Assembly (NCBI GenBank): GCA_018267195.1
Contig: JAFDYY010000009.1
Location: 1-64,000 of the forward strand
Reading direction: 5' to 3'
Source: Bacteroidota bacterium
Lineage (GTDB): Bacteria; Bacteroidota; Bacteroidia; Cytophagales; Cyclobacteriaceae
Length of the DNA stretch: 64,000 nucleotides
Shown: positions 50,774 through 60,162 of the stretch, one piece after another
Layout of the letters: each line of letters starts with the position of its first letter
Numbering within the stretch: the stretch's first letter is position 1
The notes under the pieces: generated by a model
Told to the model about the DNA's origin: nothing
What the model saw: only the letters and a program-made list of their open reading frames with translations
Database searches by the model: none
Position numbers and translations under genes: made by a program

Positions 50774-53071
50774 TTATTCGAGTGAAGTTTTATTGAACAA
50801 CAAAAACCCTACATGTAGCAATACTCCCAACTGGCGATTCGGGTCATCGTAGTAATTTAAACTCAGGCTTACCGGCCCTATGGTGGAGTGCATCACCAGG
50901 TTGGCCATACCGGCAAAATAGACTTGCTCTAACTGCTGCTCTAATTTTGCTTGTTGGCCAGGGCCTTCTGCCAGAGCTTGCAGGGGTTTAAACGCATACG
51001 CCTCCAATCTGAAATCTAAATTTTTTCTAATCGAAAAAACATTGCGCCAGCCTCCGGCTACATAACTATATGCCCGGAAGTTTTGCAGCAATAAAGTACG
51101 GCTGTCTTGCAACGGGTTAAATGCCGGGGCATTTATGATGGAGCCAAAGTAATTGGTGAATGGAGGTTGGTTAGACAATACCCCTTCTACTAAATACCCT
51201 GAGCTGTAAATTCCTTTATTAAAATATTGTTCGGCCGAAATTTTGGCTTGCCACCACCTTCGGTCGTTTTGCTGTACGGTTCGGATAACCGAAGTTGTGC
51301 CGGGCGTAAATTCTTCTTCCAGCGAAAAATAATTGCCCGATACGGTAAAGGCTTTTCCTTGCGAAGCGTATTGCTTGCGGTTTAGCGAACTGAAGGTAAA
51401 GCCTACTCCGAGCCGGGCACCGTTTAATGTTAATTGGTCTAATGTATCGGTAGAGGTCAGCACTTTCGTGTCTATGTACCCATCGTTATTAGAAAAATAA
51501 GCTCCGTTAATGAATGCTCGGATTTGACGCGCCACCGGGAAACCAATGGTCATACCATATTTCCGGTCGGTGCGGTTAAGCACGGTGGGTGTAAATTTTT
51601 TGGCAATGACATCATTCCCCTGAAAAAAATTCCAGTTGTTGATGGTTACTTCGGGTTCGGCATAAAACTGTCCGAAGAAAGGAAAATCAAATCGTACTTT
51701 TAGTTGGCCTGATTTGTAAAAATCGCCTGTAAAAAAATTTAGCTGGGCATGCATCAGCACACGCTCAAAGGAATAATAATTAAGTCCTAAAAAAATATTA
51801 CTGATGTTTCGGGTGGCAATAATTCCACCAAAATCTACCTGAAAATTGTTGGTTTGCCTTTTAGAGAGTCGAAAGTTATAATCTTTTGTTCGGGGGTTAA
51901 AAGCAAAACTGGGGTACACATTGTTAAAATAGTCATCGGATATTAACTGAAAATATCCTTTTCGAATGTCGCGCAAATAGAGCGGACGTTTGCCGCTTTT
52001 AAAAAAACGGTTCAGGTATTTTTGCTGGCTGCGGTCGAAGCCCTCAAAGGTAATTTCATTTACCTTAATGGGAGCCAGTTTGGAATTAAATTGATTGCGC
52101 TTTTGCGCTACCTCTTCGCACGTTACCCGTTGTTTAATTTTTAGTTTGATTTCGTTAATCTGGCGAATGGTTTGCTGATACCCGCTATCAATCATTTCTT
52201 TGGCGCGGGCAAAATCAAACCCGGAGAATTTCTTCAGGTTGGGCTGGATGTAAACTCCACTAAGCGGAACCTTAGCTGGATCTGATTTATCGAGCAACAT
52301 GTATAACAGCGAGCGTGAGATTAATTTTTCATCTTCTCCATACGGATATTGGTCATACACTTTAGATGAAACGTTTACCCCGATTACCACATCGGGCTTA
52401 AAATCTTTTTGCATAACATCTACCGGGAAGTTGTTGTAAATGCCTCCATCAAATAAATATTTTCCATTGATTTTAATAGGAGTATAAAAAAAGGGAGCCG
52501 TTTGTGTAGCCCGGAGGGCATCGCCCAACGAGCCTTTGGAAAGCTCGACCTGGTTCTGTGTAAAAATATCGGACGCCATAATACGAACCGGCACAAAAAG
52601 GCTATCGAAATTATTTTTAGAACCCGAAGAGGACATGGCCAGTTTTTCGGCTATGGCAAAATTCAAAGCAAGGTCGTTGGCCAGGCTGCTGTTTAAGGTA
52701 AAGTTTAGGGTTGAATCGAGCGAAAGATTAACTTTTAAAAACGAAGGGCCTTCTTCTTTTTTATGGTAGAAGTAATTATTCTCTTCTTCAATTTTTCCAT
52801 TTACCCAATTCAGAAATTCTTTTGATGTCATGATCGATTCAATCTGGGCCGGGCTCATGCCCGCGGCATAGCAGCCCCCCACAATGCCCCCCATGGAAGT
52901 GCCCACGATATAGTCTATCGGAATTTCGTTTTCTTCAAGCGCTTTTAGTACCCCGATGTGGGCAATGCCCTTGGCCGCACCTCCGCTAAATACCAACCCC
53001 ACCCTTTGTCGCTGGGCCGAAAGCGTAAGAGAAAAAAACAAAAACAAAAAAGCAAACCCAAACTTCACCAC
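50774..53071 (-). CDS. Patatin-like phospholipase with POTRA and outer-membrane barrel
   Basis: 765 aa. Signal peptide (1-19), patatin domain at about 23-310 with oxyanion GGAAKG (30-35), nucleophile Ser59 in GTSMGG and Asp208 in FDGGIYNNFP; a POTRA-like segment at about 322-395 (VNEITFEGFDRSQQKYLNRFF); then a beta-barrel to the C-terminus rich in alternating aromatic strands. This is the layout of type Vd autotransporters (PlpD/FplA), which expose a lipase. The start is GTG at 53071 (a second GTG follows); no ATG is available before the signal peptide. 57 nt behind the M23 gene. Confidence 0.9.
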   Translation of the reverse strand: MVKFGFAFLFLFFSLTLSAQRQRVGLVFSGGAAKGIAHIGVLKALEENEIPIDYIVGTSMGGIVGGCYAAGMSPAQIESIMTSKEFLNWVNGKIEEENNYFYHKKEEGPSFLKVNLSLDSTLNFTLNSSLANDLALNFAIAEKLAMSSSGSKNNFDSLFVPVRIMASDIFTQNQVELSKGSLGDALRATQTAPFFYTPIKINGKYLFDGGIYNNFPVDVMQKDFKPDVVIGVNVSSKVYDQYPYGEDEKLISRSLLYMLLDKSDPAKVPLSGVYIQPNLKKFSGFDFARAKEMIDSGYQQTIRQINEIKLKIKQRVTCEEVAQKRNQFNSKLAPIKVNEITFEGFDRSQQKYLNRFFKSGKRPLYLRDIRKGYFQLISDDYFNNVYPSFAFNPRTKDYNFRLSKRQTNNFQVDFGGIIATRNISNIFLGLNYYSFERVLMHAQLNFFTGDFYKSGQLKVRFDFPFFGQFYAEPEVTINNWNFFQGNDVIAKKFTPTVLNRTDRKYGMTIGFPVARQIRAFINGAYFSNNDGYIDTKVLTSTDTLDQLTLNGARLGVGFTFSSLNRKQYASQGKAFTVSGNYFSLEEEFTPGTTSVIRTVQQNDRRWWQAKISAEQYFNKGIYSSGYLVEGVLSNQPPFTNYFGSIINAPAFNPLQDSRTLLLQNFRAYSYVAGGWRNVFSIRKNLDFRLEAYAFKPLQALAEGPGQQAKLEQQLEQVYFAGMANLVMHSTIGPVSLSLNYYDDPNRQLGVLLHVGFLLFNKTSLE

Positions 53072-53128
53072 GCAGATTCCAGAATTGAAGAGTTAAAATT
53101 AATAGTTCATAGCCATACATAAAAAATA

Positions 53129-54424
53129 TTAGCGTGAGGTAAACGCTTCGGCCGATGCCGTAAAGGGGATGGCTTCTAATTTCAGCATAGTGAAAACCAT
53201 TACATCATCATATTTTTTCCAATAGCTGTTTTCAATCGGCTTAGACGGAGGCAATTCTACATGCATGGCATCTACCTGCACTCCGTTTTTCCAAAAGCGG
53301 TAACAAAGATGAGGCCCCGTGGCCAGACCGGTGCTGCCTACATAGCCTATAATTTGCCCCTGCCGCACAGATGCTCCGACCACTATGCCCGAAGCTATTT
53401 TAGACATGTGTAAGTAGCCGGTTGAGTAGGTTCCATTGTGGCGGATCTTTACATAATTGCCATTGTTAACGGTGTATTGTGCTTCTTGTACAATGCCCTC
53501 GCCTACACTGCGAATGGGTGTGCCAACAGGAGCGGCAAAGTCTGTACCGAGGTGAGGCCGGAAAACGCCCATCACCGGATGAAACCGGTTTAACGAATAG
53601 CGCGAACTGATGCGCATAAATTCGATCGGATATTTTAACAAGGCCTTACGCAGGCTGTTTCCGCGTTCATCAAAATAATCTAAACCCTCGCCCTGATCGA
53701 ACGGGATGGCATAATAGATGTGCCCAAAATGTTGAAAATAAATTCCTAGAATTTTGCCAATGCCATAAGGCTGGCCATCAACCGAGTTTTCTTCGTAAAT
53801 CAGTTTAAACCGGTCGCCTTTTTGCAGGTGCTGAAAATCTACCTGCCAGCCAAATACATCTACAAATTTATTAGTGAGTTCCGGAGAAATTTTCAGCTGA
53901 TCTATCGTTTCGTAAAGGGAAGAAAAAATTTCTCCACTCACCGATTTTTCTTCTGTTTTAATTTCGCGCAGATGGGTTTCTGCCGTTAGGGAATCCTGCA
54001 ACCGGAAAACAACATACTCCACCGGGCTTGTTTCATAAACCAATGCTACCGCTGTTTTAACTGAATCAGTTTGGGAAATGACTGTATATTTTTTTGATGC
54101 TATTATTTTCTTAAAATCAAAAACCGATTTAGGCAAGAGCGGAATCTGTCGTTTTATTTTTTCTGTAATGTAGGTTCCGGCCAGTAAATCAGTAAATCGT
54201 TCGTTGCGTTTTACCCGTAGTTCTCTGATCTCCATACCCGTTAAGGGAATACCGTATTTAACAACGGGCTCTTCCAGCGGAACCACCACCGAAGAATCCA
54301 CCTCAGTCGCATAATCTGCTGAGCGTGTAAAAACAGAAGTGTAGGTGTTTGTTAGATAAAAAGAGATACCCAACAACAAGCTTCCGCATAGTGCAAAAAG
54401 AAAAATCTTTCTTTTGGTTGTCAA
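53129..54424 (-). CDS. M23-family (LytM-type) peptidase with altered zinc site
   Basis: 431 aa. N-terminal membrane anchor or signal (about 5-24), a long OapA/MepM-like middle region (NERFTDLLAG ... LQKGDRFKLIYEE), and a C-terminal M23 domain at about 283-400. His291 and Asp295 (HLGTD), His339 (YLHM) and His372 are in place, but the last zinc ligand of the H-x-H motif is Cys374 (GPHLCYRF). It probably trims peptidoglycan crosslinks, or activates a hydrolase if inactive. Start TTG at 54424, 37 nt after dsbD. Confidence 0.88.
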   Translation of the reverse strand: MTTKRKIFLFALCGSLLLGISFYLTNTYTSVFTRSADYATEVDSSVVVPLEEPVVKYGIPLTGMEIRELRVKRNERFTDLLAGTYITEKIKRQIPLLPKSVFDFKKIIASKKYTVISQTDSVKTAVALVYETSPVEYVVFRLQDSLTAETHLREIKTEEKSVSGEIFSSLYETIDQLKISPELTNKFVDVFGWQVDFQHLQKGDRFKLIYEENSVDGQPYGIGKILGIYFQHFGHIYYAIPFDQGEGLDYFDERGNSLRKALLKYPIEFMRISSRYSLNRFHPVMGVFRPHLGTDFAAPVGTPIRSVGEGIVQEAQYTVNNGNYVKIRHNGTYSTGYLHMSKIASGIVVGASVRQGQIIGYVGSTGLATGPHLCYRFWKNGVQVDAMHVELPPSKPIENSYWKKYDDVMVFTMLKLEAIPFTASAEAFTSR

Positions 54425-54461
54425 TTGGGTTTATTCGTTGCTGGTGCAAAGTACCACAAAA

Positions 54462-56549
54462 TCAGTTAGCAGGTTTAAATTTTGTTTTTCCTTCATCTAA
54501 GAAATGAATGAAGTGATCTATATTGAGATCGTACGGTTTAGGCTGAACCAATACTTTCTCCTGATTATCTACCAGCACATAAAACGGTTGGGCGTTGTTG
54601 TTGAGGTAAGTAATCTGAAAATCGGCATTTTGTTTGCCGATGGTCTTCTTTATCTTTTGGTCGTATGTGGAGGTGTACCATTCGGCTTCGGGCAACTCGG
54701 TTTTATCATCTACATAAAGAGCCACGATTACATAATCATCTTTCAGCCTTTTCAATACTTGTGGGTCGCTCCACACGCGGGCTTCCATTTCACGGCAATT
54801 GGTACAGCCGTGTCCGGTAAAATCTATAAACAACGGCTTACGCTGCTGGCGGGCACAAGCCAAGGCTTGCTTATAATCAAAATACCCGTTAAGGCCGTGC
54901 GGTAAATGGAGAAACTCCGAATATTTTGGCGCATCACAGATTGAGTTAGGGGTATCTTTTCTGTTGGCGGACAGCAAATCAAAATCGTGTGTGGACATCG
55001 GGGGCAAATAGCCGGCCAGTGCTTTTAGCGGGGCACCCCACATGCCGGGCACCAAATACACGACAAATGAAAACGTAATAATAGCCAGCGAAATGCGCAG
55101 CACGCTTACCGTTTTGTCTTCGGCATCTTTTCCGTTGTCGCCCGGCATGCGAAACCCCTTCATCAGGTATATACCTATTAGTGAACCGATCACAATCCAA
55201 ATGGCTAAATTAATTTCGCGATCTAAAATTCGCCAGTGAAAAGCCTGATCGGCAATACTTAAAAACTTAAACGCAAGAGCGATTTCTATAAAACCTAAAA
55301 TTACTTTTACGGTGTTGAGCCATCCGCCCGATTTTGGAAGCGACTTCAACCAATTAGGAAAAAAAGCAAACACGGTAAACGGAATGGCAAAAGCCAGAGA
55401 AAAAGCAAACATGCCGATAATTGGTTTTAAAAATTCTCCGCCAGCCGATGAAACCAAAAGACTCCCCACCAACGGACCGGTGCATGAAAATGAAACCAAC
55501 ACTAATGTAAATGCCATAAAAAAAACACCTGCCAGCCCTCCTTTTTCGGCCTGTTGATCTACTTTCGTAATAAAGGTGCCGGGCAATGTAATTTCAAACA
55601 ATCCTAAAAATGAAAGTCCGAAAACAATAAACACCAAAAAGAAAATCAAGTTCGGGATCCATTCGGTAGAGAGTTGGTTGGCCGTTTCCGGGCCCATCAG
55701 GGGTGCGAGCAGTGCGCCAATAACCGTATAAATTAGAATGATGGATACGCCATACATGATAGCCTGAAACTTATTGCCGCGCCCGGTAAAGAAACTAACC
55801 GTCATGGGGATCATCGGAAAAACACAGGGTGTAAGCAAAGCAGCCAAGCCGGCAATAAAGGCTAACAGAAAAAATCCAAGCAATGACTGATCTTGCTTTT
55901 GTTGAGCAAAGGAGGGATCTAGATGCGGCCCCGTCATGGTGGTGGCCGGCAAGTTGGTAGCGGCTGGTTGATTTTCTTTTATTGCCGAGTCTTGATTTTG
56001 TTTTGGTGGTGTCTGAATTTTTAAATCTTGATTTTGGGCGGAGGGATTTTGAGTAACCGTGAGCTGTTGTCTTTCGGTAACCTTTATATTATCGAAAGAA
56101 AATTCGCCATCGCCCGGCACACACTGGCCGGTAAGCTCTGTACACACCTGATATTCGTAGGTGCCCTTAATTTTTAAAGGCGTGTTCAGCACTTTTATTT
56201 TCTGACGGAACTCGGCTGTGTTTTTAAAAATTTTTACGTCACATTCAAAAATTTTATCGTGTTTATCTTGTGGGTTAACGGCTATAATACCTCCTATTCT
56301 TTCATAACTTTTATCGGGGGTAAAAGTAAACGTGGTTTTAATGGGGCCATCCTCACAAGGAAATTCGGTAGAGTACAAATACCAGTTTTGATCGATGGCG
56401 GTTTTAAAGATCAACGTTATTTCTTCCCCAACTTTTATTTCTCGTTGAGAAACTTCGGTTGTCCATTTGGCTGGCTTTAGTACTTGTGAGTAACCGGTAA
56501 GCGAGCCTATTGCCAAGAAAACAACACTAATTAAAAAACGGTATCGCAT
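54462..56549 (-). CDS. dsbD: Thiol:disulfide interchange protein DsbD
   Basis: Carries electrons from cytosolic thioredoxin across the inner membrane. 695 aa in the usual three parts: signal peptide plus N-terminal alpha domain with a Cys pair at 136 and 143 (VCTELTGQC), a Gln/Pro-rich linker (about 160-215), eight membrane helices at about 222-500 with Cys242 (LTPCVFPMIP) and Cys356 (FSCTGP), and a thioredoxin-like gamma domain with Cys582-x-x-Cys585 (GHGCTNC). Natural partners are exported thioredoxin-fold proteins such as those at 36140-37904. ATG 56549, divergent from the YeeE pair. Confidence 0.95.
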   Translation of the reverse strand: MRYRFLISVVFLAIGSLTGYSQVLKPAKWTTEVSQREIKVGEEITLIFKTAIDQNWYLYSTEFPCEDGPIKTTFTFTPDKSYERIGGIIAVNPQDKHDKIFECDVKIFKNTAEFRQKIKVLNTPLKIKGTYEYQVCTELTGQCVPGDGEFSFDNIKVTERQQLTVTQNPSAQNQDLKIQTPPKQNQDSAIKENQPAATNLPATTMTGPHLDPSFAQQKQDQSLLGFFLLAFIAGLAALLTPCVFPMIPMTVSFFTGRGNKFQAIMYGVSIILIYTVIGALLAPLMGPETANQLSTEWIPNLIFFLVFIVFGLSFLGLFEITLPGTFITKVDQQAEKGGLAGVFFMAFTLVLVSFSCTGPLVGSLLVSSAGGEFLKPIIGMFAFSLAFAIPFTVFAFFPNWLKSLPKSGGWLNTVKVILGFIEIALAFKFLSIADQAFHWRILDREINLAIWIVIGSLIGIYLMKGFRMPGDNGKDAEDKTVSVLRISLAIITFSFVVYLVPGMWGAPLKALAGYLPPMSTHDFDLLSANRKDTPNSICDAPKYSEFLHLPHGLNGYFDYKQALACARQQRKPLFIDFTGHGCTNCREMEARVWSDPQVLKRLKDDYVIVALYVDDKTELPEAEWYTSTYDQKIKKTIGKQNADFQITYLNNNAQPFYVLVDNQEKVLVQPKPYDLNIDHFIHFLDEGKTKFKPAN

Positions 56550-56628
56550 GGTATTATTTTGAAGGTGCTAAAATAACGAAGGGATTGTGAAAATGGTTTA
56601 TTAGCAAGATCAATTCAAGCGTTCTATT

Positions 56629-56658
56629 TTGAATTCCTTTCACTTTTATCTATTCTTG
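56629..56658 (+). promoter_or_regulatory. Candidate promoter for the YeeE/YedE pair
   Basis: TTTTG ending at 56631 (TTG 56629-56631), exactly 19 nt, then TATTCTTG at 56651-56658 (one mismatch to TAnnTTTG). ATG is at 56673. Spacing and sequence are the best fit to the phylum promoter in this window. Confidence 0.5.
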
Positions 56659-56672
56659 TGCCTTTTATTTCT

Positions 56673-57230
56673 ATGGAACTACTATACAAACCATGGCCCT
56701 GGTATTTGGCCGGGCCTGTTATCGGGATTACCGTTCCTTTGTTGCTTTGGATGGGCAACAAGCGATTGGGCGTATCCAGTACATTCAGGCATATTTGTGC
56801 AGCGTGTGTGCCCAATGCTATTCCCTTGTTTCAATATGCTTGGAAAAAAGAAATATGGAGTTTGTTTTTTGTGGGTGGCATTGCGTTAGGCGGATTTTTA
56901 GGGGGTTGGGTTTTTGCTAACCCTGAGCCGGTGGCCATTTCTAAAAGCACAGCAACTTATCTTTCATCATTGGGCATCACCCCAACAAACAGCCTAATGC
57001 CTGAACAAATTTTTGGATGGGATTCTCTTCTTTCGCTCAAAGGGTTTATGTTAATAATCGTGGGTGGATTTTTAGTCGGGTTTGGCACACGCTATGCACA
57101 AGGATGTACTTCAGGCCATGGTATTTTAGGATTATCTGCCTTGCAATGGCCATCGCTGGTAGCTACGGCTTCCTTTTTTCTGGGTGGAATTTTGTTTGCT
57201 CGTTTCATACTTCCTTATATTCTTTCCTGA
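56673..57230 (+). CDS. YeeE/YedE-family sulfur transporter, first half
   Basis: 185 aa, about five membrane helices, with the family motif GTRYAQGCTSGHG around Cys145. Proteins of this family move thiosulfate or similar sulfur compounds using conserved cysteines; two such modules make a full transporter. Here they are separate genes, overlapping by one base (TGATG). An in-frame GTG 15 nt upstream is less likely than ATG 56673, since it would overlap the -7 element. A pair Cys41/Cys45 (HICAACVP) is also present. Confidence 0.88.
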   Translation: MELLYKPWPWYLAGPVIGITVPLLLWMGNKRLGVSSTFRHICAACVPNAIPLFQYAWKKEIWSLFFVGGIALGGFLGGWVFANPEPVAISKSTATYLSSLGITPTNSLMPEQIFGWDSLLSLKGFMLIIVGGFLVGFGTRYAQGCTSGHGILGLSALQWPSLVATASFFLGGILFARFILPYILS

Positions 57231-57655
57231 TGAAAAACGGTAGCTATTTATTGGTGGGTGTAGTTTTTGGGGTTGCCCTGACGAAGGGCGAAGCAATTTC
57301 CTGGTACCGGATTCAGGAAATGTTTCGCTTCGAAAGTTTCCACATGTTTGGCATTTTTATGACGGCCATTCCGGTGGGGGCATTGTCCCTTCTATGGTTA
57401 AAAAGAGTTATCAAAAAAACCCGGAGTGGCGAATGGGTTGAAATGCCTGAAAAAAAATTTCATCCGGGTATCATCTTTGGCAGTTTGATTTTTGGGTTTG
57501 GCTGGGCATTAACAGGCGCCTGTCCCGGACCGCTTTATGCGCAAGTAGGAACCGGAACGTTCGTTACCCTTATTACATTGGCTTCGGCACTTGCCGGCAC
57601 CTGGGTGTTTGGAAAAATTAGCCACCGCCTTCCGGGAGGTAAAGCCTCAGCTTAA
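57230..57655 (+). CDS. YeeE/YedE-family sulfur transporter, second half
   Basis: 141 aa, about four membrane helices, carrying the second conserved motif [15 protein letters not shown] with Cys98. The frame is open upstream within the preceding gene, but ATG 57230 overlapping its stop (TGATG) and the start sequence [13 protein letters not shown] make a normal N-terminus. The C-terminal end overlaps the convergent pdxJ by 9 nt. No sulfur-metabolism enzyme gene sits beside it, so the specific substrate is unknown. Confidence 0.85.
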   Translation: MKNGSYLLVGVVFGVALTKGEAISWYRIQEMFRFESFHMFGIFMTAIPVGALSLLWLKRVIKKTRSGEWVEMPEKKFHPGIIFGSLIFGFGWALTGACPGPLYAQVGTGTFVTLITLASALAGTWVFGKISHRLPGGKASA

Positions 57656-58360
57656 TTCGCGCAGGTAAAGCTGGATGGTATTTTCCAATCCTAAATAAAG
57701 CGCATCGCAAATCAGCGCGTGGCCGATTGATACTTCATCTAAGTGTGGAAGCGATTTTTTCAGGTAACTCAAATTGTGCAGATCTAAATCATGACCGGCA
57801 TTAACACCTAACCCTATGTTGTGTGCTACCCGGGCTGCTTCCATGTATGGGCGTATGGCTGCTTCTTTGTTGTGTTGGTAGTTGGCGGCATACGGCTCTG
57901 TATATAGTTCGATAGAATCGGCACCTATTTTTTTTGCCCCACGCACCATTTCGATATCGGGATCAATAAAAACAGAAACACGTGTGGCTGATTTTCTCAG
58001 TTCTACAATTACTTCTTTTAAAAAATTTTCATTTGCTATTGTATTCCATCCGGCATTAGAGGTAATGGCATCGGGCTTGTCCGGAACTAACGTAGCCTGA
58101 TGGGGCTTTGTTTCTCTTACTAATTTTAAATACCGTTCATCGGGGTAGCCTTCAATGTTAAATTCGGTAGTTACTATTTTTCTCAACTCTATAACATCGT
58201 TCCAACGTATGTGTCGTTCGTCCGGCCGCGGGTGCACGGTTATGCCCTGTGCCCCAAAACGCTCGCAATCCATTGCTACCTGTATTACGTGGGGGTTGTT
58301 GCCTCCGCGGGCATTGCGCAGCGTAGCGATTTTGTTGATGTTAACTGAAAGGCGTGTCAT
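57647..58360 (-). CDS. pdxJ: Pyridoxine 5'-phosphate synthase
   Basis: Final ring-closing step of the DXP-dependent vitamin B6 pathway, joining deoxyxylulose phosphate and an aminoacetone phosphate. Family motifs: [17 protein letters not shown] (4-20), [13 protein letters not shown] (39-51), ELYTEPYA and [15 protein letters not shown]. 237 aa, standard. The expected promoter on its strand overlaps the start of yqeY. Confidence 0.95.
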   Translation of the reverse strand: MTRLSVNINKIATLRNARGGNNPHVIQVAMDCERFGAQGITVHPRPDERHIRWNDVIELRKIVTTEFNIEGYPDERYLKLVRETKPHQATLVPDKPDAITSNAGWNTIANENFLKEVIVELRKSATRVSVFIDPDIEMVRGAKKIGADSIELYTEPYAANYQHNKEAAIRPYMEAARVAHNIGLGVNAGHDLDLHNLSYLKKSLPHLDEVSIGHALICDALYLGLENTIQLYLRELS

Positions 58361-58389
58361 TGTTTAAGATGAAGTGTTAATTTTACAGA

Positions 58390-58421
58390 CAAATTTACAA
58401 ATACCATGAGCCTTAAATCAA
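58390..58421 (-). promoter_or_regulatory. Candidate promoter for pdxJ
   Basis: On the minus strand TTG (58421-58419), 21 nt, then TAAATTTG (58397-58390), an exact match to TAnnTTTG. The pdxJ ATG is at 58360, a leader of about 25 nt. The -33 element lies inside the first codons of the divergent yqeY gene. Confidence 0.45.
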
Positions 58422-58858
58422 AAATTGACAGCGATATTAAAACAGCTATGTTGGCCAAAAATAAAGAAGAACTGGAGGCCTTGCGCAGTATTAAGTCTAT
58501 GATTTTGCTGGCCGAAACAGAAAAGGGCGGGAGTGGCGATCTGGCGGCCGAGGTAGAAAATAAACTATTGATGAAAGCCGCCAAGCAGCGAAAAGAATCG
58601 GCCGAAATTTTTAAGAACGAAAACCGCACCGACCTGGCACAGCGTGAGTTATTCCAACTGGAAGTGATTAATCGCTATCTGCCCAAACAACTTTCGGCCG
58701 AAGAGGTTGAATCTAAACTGAGAGAAATTATTGCACAGATGGGAGCCAAGGGCCCACAAGACATGGGCAAAGTAATGGGCACCGCCACCAAAGTGCTGGC
58801 CGGACAAGCCGATGGAAAGATCTTATCTGAATTAGTGAAAAAATTATTGGCCCTTTGA
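58406..58858 (+). CDS. GatB/YqeY domain protein
   Basis: 150 aa, the stand-alone YqeY form of the tRNA-binding tail domain of GatB. Helical N-terminal part (SLKSKIDSDIKTAMLAKNKEELEALRSIKS) and the C-terminal QLSAEEVESKLREII and DMGKVMGTATKVLAGQADGK motifs. Role not settled; possibly tRNA-related. First gene of a plus-strand run; its stop overlaps the next start as TTGA. Confidence 0.92.
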   Translation: MSLKSKIDSDIKTAMLAKNKEELEALRSIKSMILLAETEKGGSGDLAAEVENKLLMKAAKQRKESAEIFKNENRTDLAQRELFQLEVINRYLPKQLSAEEVESKLREIIAQMGAKGPQDMGKVMGTATKVLAGQADGKILSELVKKLLAL

Positions 58859-59361
58859 GCAAGATAGATATTGCCCTGCTGGTGTTCTACCTGTTGGGAG
58901 CTTACATAGGCTACAAGCGGGGGTTTATGGCAGAGTTGTTTTTTGTCGTGGCATTAGTTTTAGGTGTACTGGTCGGGTTTAAGTTTATGGGTTGGGGGGT
59001 TTCGTACCTGCATTGCGAGTTTAATGCCGACACCGCTTTTTTACCCTACTTGTCTTTTTTCCTTCTTTTTATTTTAGTGATGATCGGAGTAATTTTTATC
59101 GGCCACCGCATTAAACATCTGATGGATGAAACCTTTCTGGGCAAGGTAGATGCCGCTGTGGGGGCTATCTTAGGTATATTAAAATTCGCTTTCAGCGCCA
59201 GCGTCATTTTTTGGCTGGCCCATAAAGTAAACTTCGATTTTCCCGAGGGCTGGAAACAGGGCTCCTGGGTTTATCCTAAGACGGTAGTCTTTGCCCAACA
59301 TGTTTCGGATTGGTTTGCTGCATTTATTCCTTTTTTTAAAGAAACCTTCAAGCAATTCTAA
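58855..59361 (+). CDS. cvpA: CvpA-family membrane protein
   Basis: 168 aa with four membrane helices (about 4-20, 27-47, 62-84, 100-122). The N-terminus KIDIALLVFYLLGAYIGYKRGF is the family hallmark. CvpA is tied to colicin V production and envelope tolerance to bile and stress in enterobacteria; a transport role is suspected. Start is TTG at 58855, overlapping the yqeY stop by 4 nt; the next ATG would remove the first helix. Confidence 0.88.
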   Translation: MSKIDIALLVFYLLGAYIGYKRGFMAELFFVVALVLGVLVGFKFMGWGVSYLHCEFNADTAFLPYLSFFLLFILVMIGVIFIGHRIKHLMDETFLGKVDAAVGAILGILKFAFSASVIFWLAHKVNFDFPEGWKQGSWVYPKTVVFAQHVSDWFAAFIPFFKETFKQF

Positions 59362-59402
59362 CTTCCATTTTTTTTTGCTTACTTATCGGGAAATTAGTCA
59401 AC

Positions 59403-60161
59403 ATGTCGCTGGTGATAAAAGAAAAAGCAGGATTTAAGTATGTGGATGAAGGCCAAGGCCAGGTACTGATGTTGCTGCATGGGCTATTTGGTGCACTAAG
59501 CAATTGGGAAGGCGTGGTAAATCATTATTCGAAAGACCTGCGGGTAGTAATCCCCATGCTTCCGATTTATGAAATGCCCATCAAAGAAGCCGGGTTGGTA
59601 GGCTTGCGTGAGTTTACTGAAAAATTTGTGGAGACCATGCAGCTCGATAACATGATTATTATGGGCAACTCGCTGGGGGGGCATGTTGGTATTTTATATA
59701 CATTAGCCAATCCTGCCAAAGTAGCCAAGTTAGTACTTACCGGAAGTTCGGGCTTATTCGAAAATACCATGGGGGGTTCCTATCCTCGCAGGGGAAGTTA
59801 TGATTACATCCGCGAACGGGTGGCCTATACCTTTTACGATCCGCAAGTGGCCTCTAAAGAATTGGTGGATGAAGTTTTTGAAACGACCAAGAGTATTCCT
59901 AAGTGCATGCGCATCGTGGCGATTGCCAAGTCTGCGCAACGAAATAATTTAGCGCTGGAGTTGCCCCATATTAAAGTACCTACATTGTTAGTGTGGGGAT
60001 TAAATGACACCATTACTCCCCCCATGGTCGGTTTTGAATTTAACCGGCTCATTCCCAATTCAGAGTTAAAATTCATTGATAAATGTTGCCATGCTCCGAT
60101 GATGGAGCATCCGGAAAAATTCAATCACTTGGTACAGGGTTTTTTAGTGAAGGAACGTTAG
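59403..60161 (+). CDS. Alpha/beta-fold hydrolase
   Basis: 252 aa with the catalytic triad visible: Ser90 in GNSLGG, Asp202 in WGLNDTITPP and His230 in CCHAPMMEHP, plus the oxyanion loop LLHGLFG (24-30). Single-domain, cytosolic. The substrate is unknown; the family includes esterases, C-C hydrolases and thioesterases. Only 1 nt separates it from the CBS gene, so they are translated from one message. Confidence 0.9.
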   Translation: MSLVIKEKAGFKYVDEGQGQVLMLLHGLFGALSNWEGVVNHYSKDLRVVIPMLPIYEMPIKEAGLVGLREFTEKFVETMQLDNMIIMGNSLGGHVGILYTLANPAKVAKLVLTGSSGLFENTMGGSYPRRGSYDYIRERVAYTFYDPQVASKELVDEVFETTKSIPKCMRIVAIAKSAQRNNLALELPHIKVPTLLVWGLNDTITPPMVGFEFNRLIPNSELKFIDKCCHAPMMEHPEKFNHLVQGFLVKER

Positions 60162-60162
60162 C

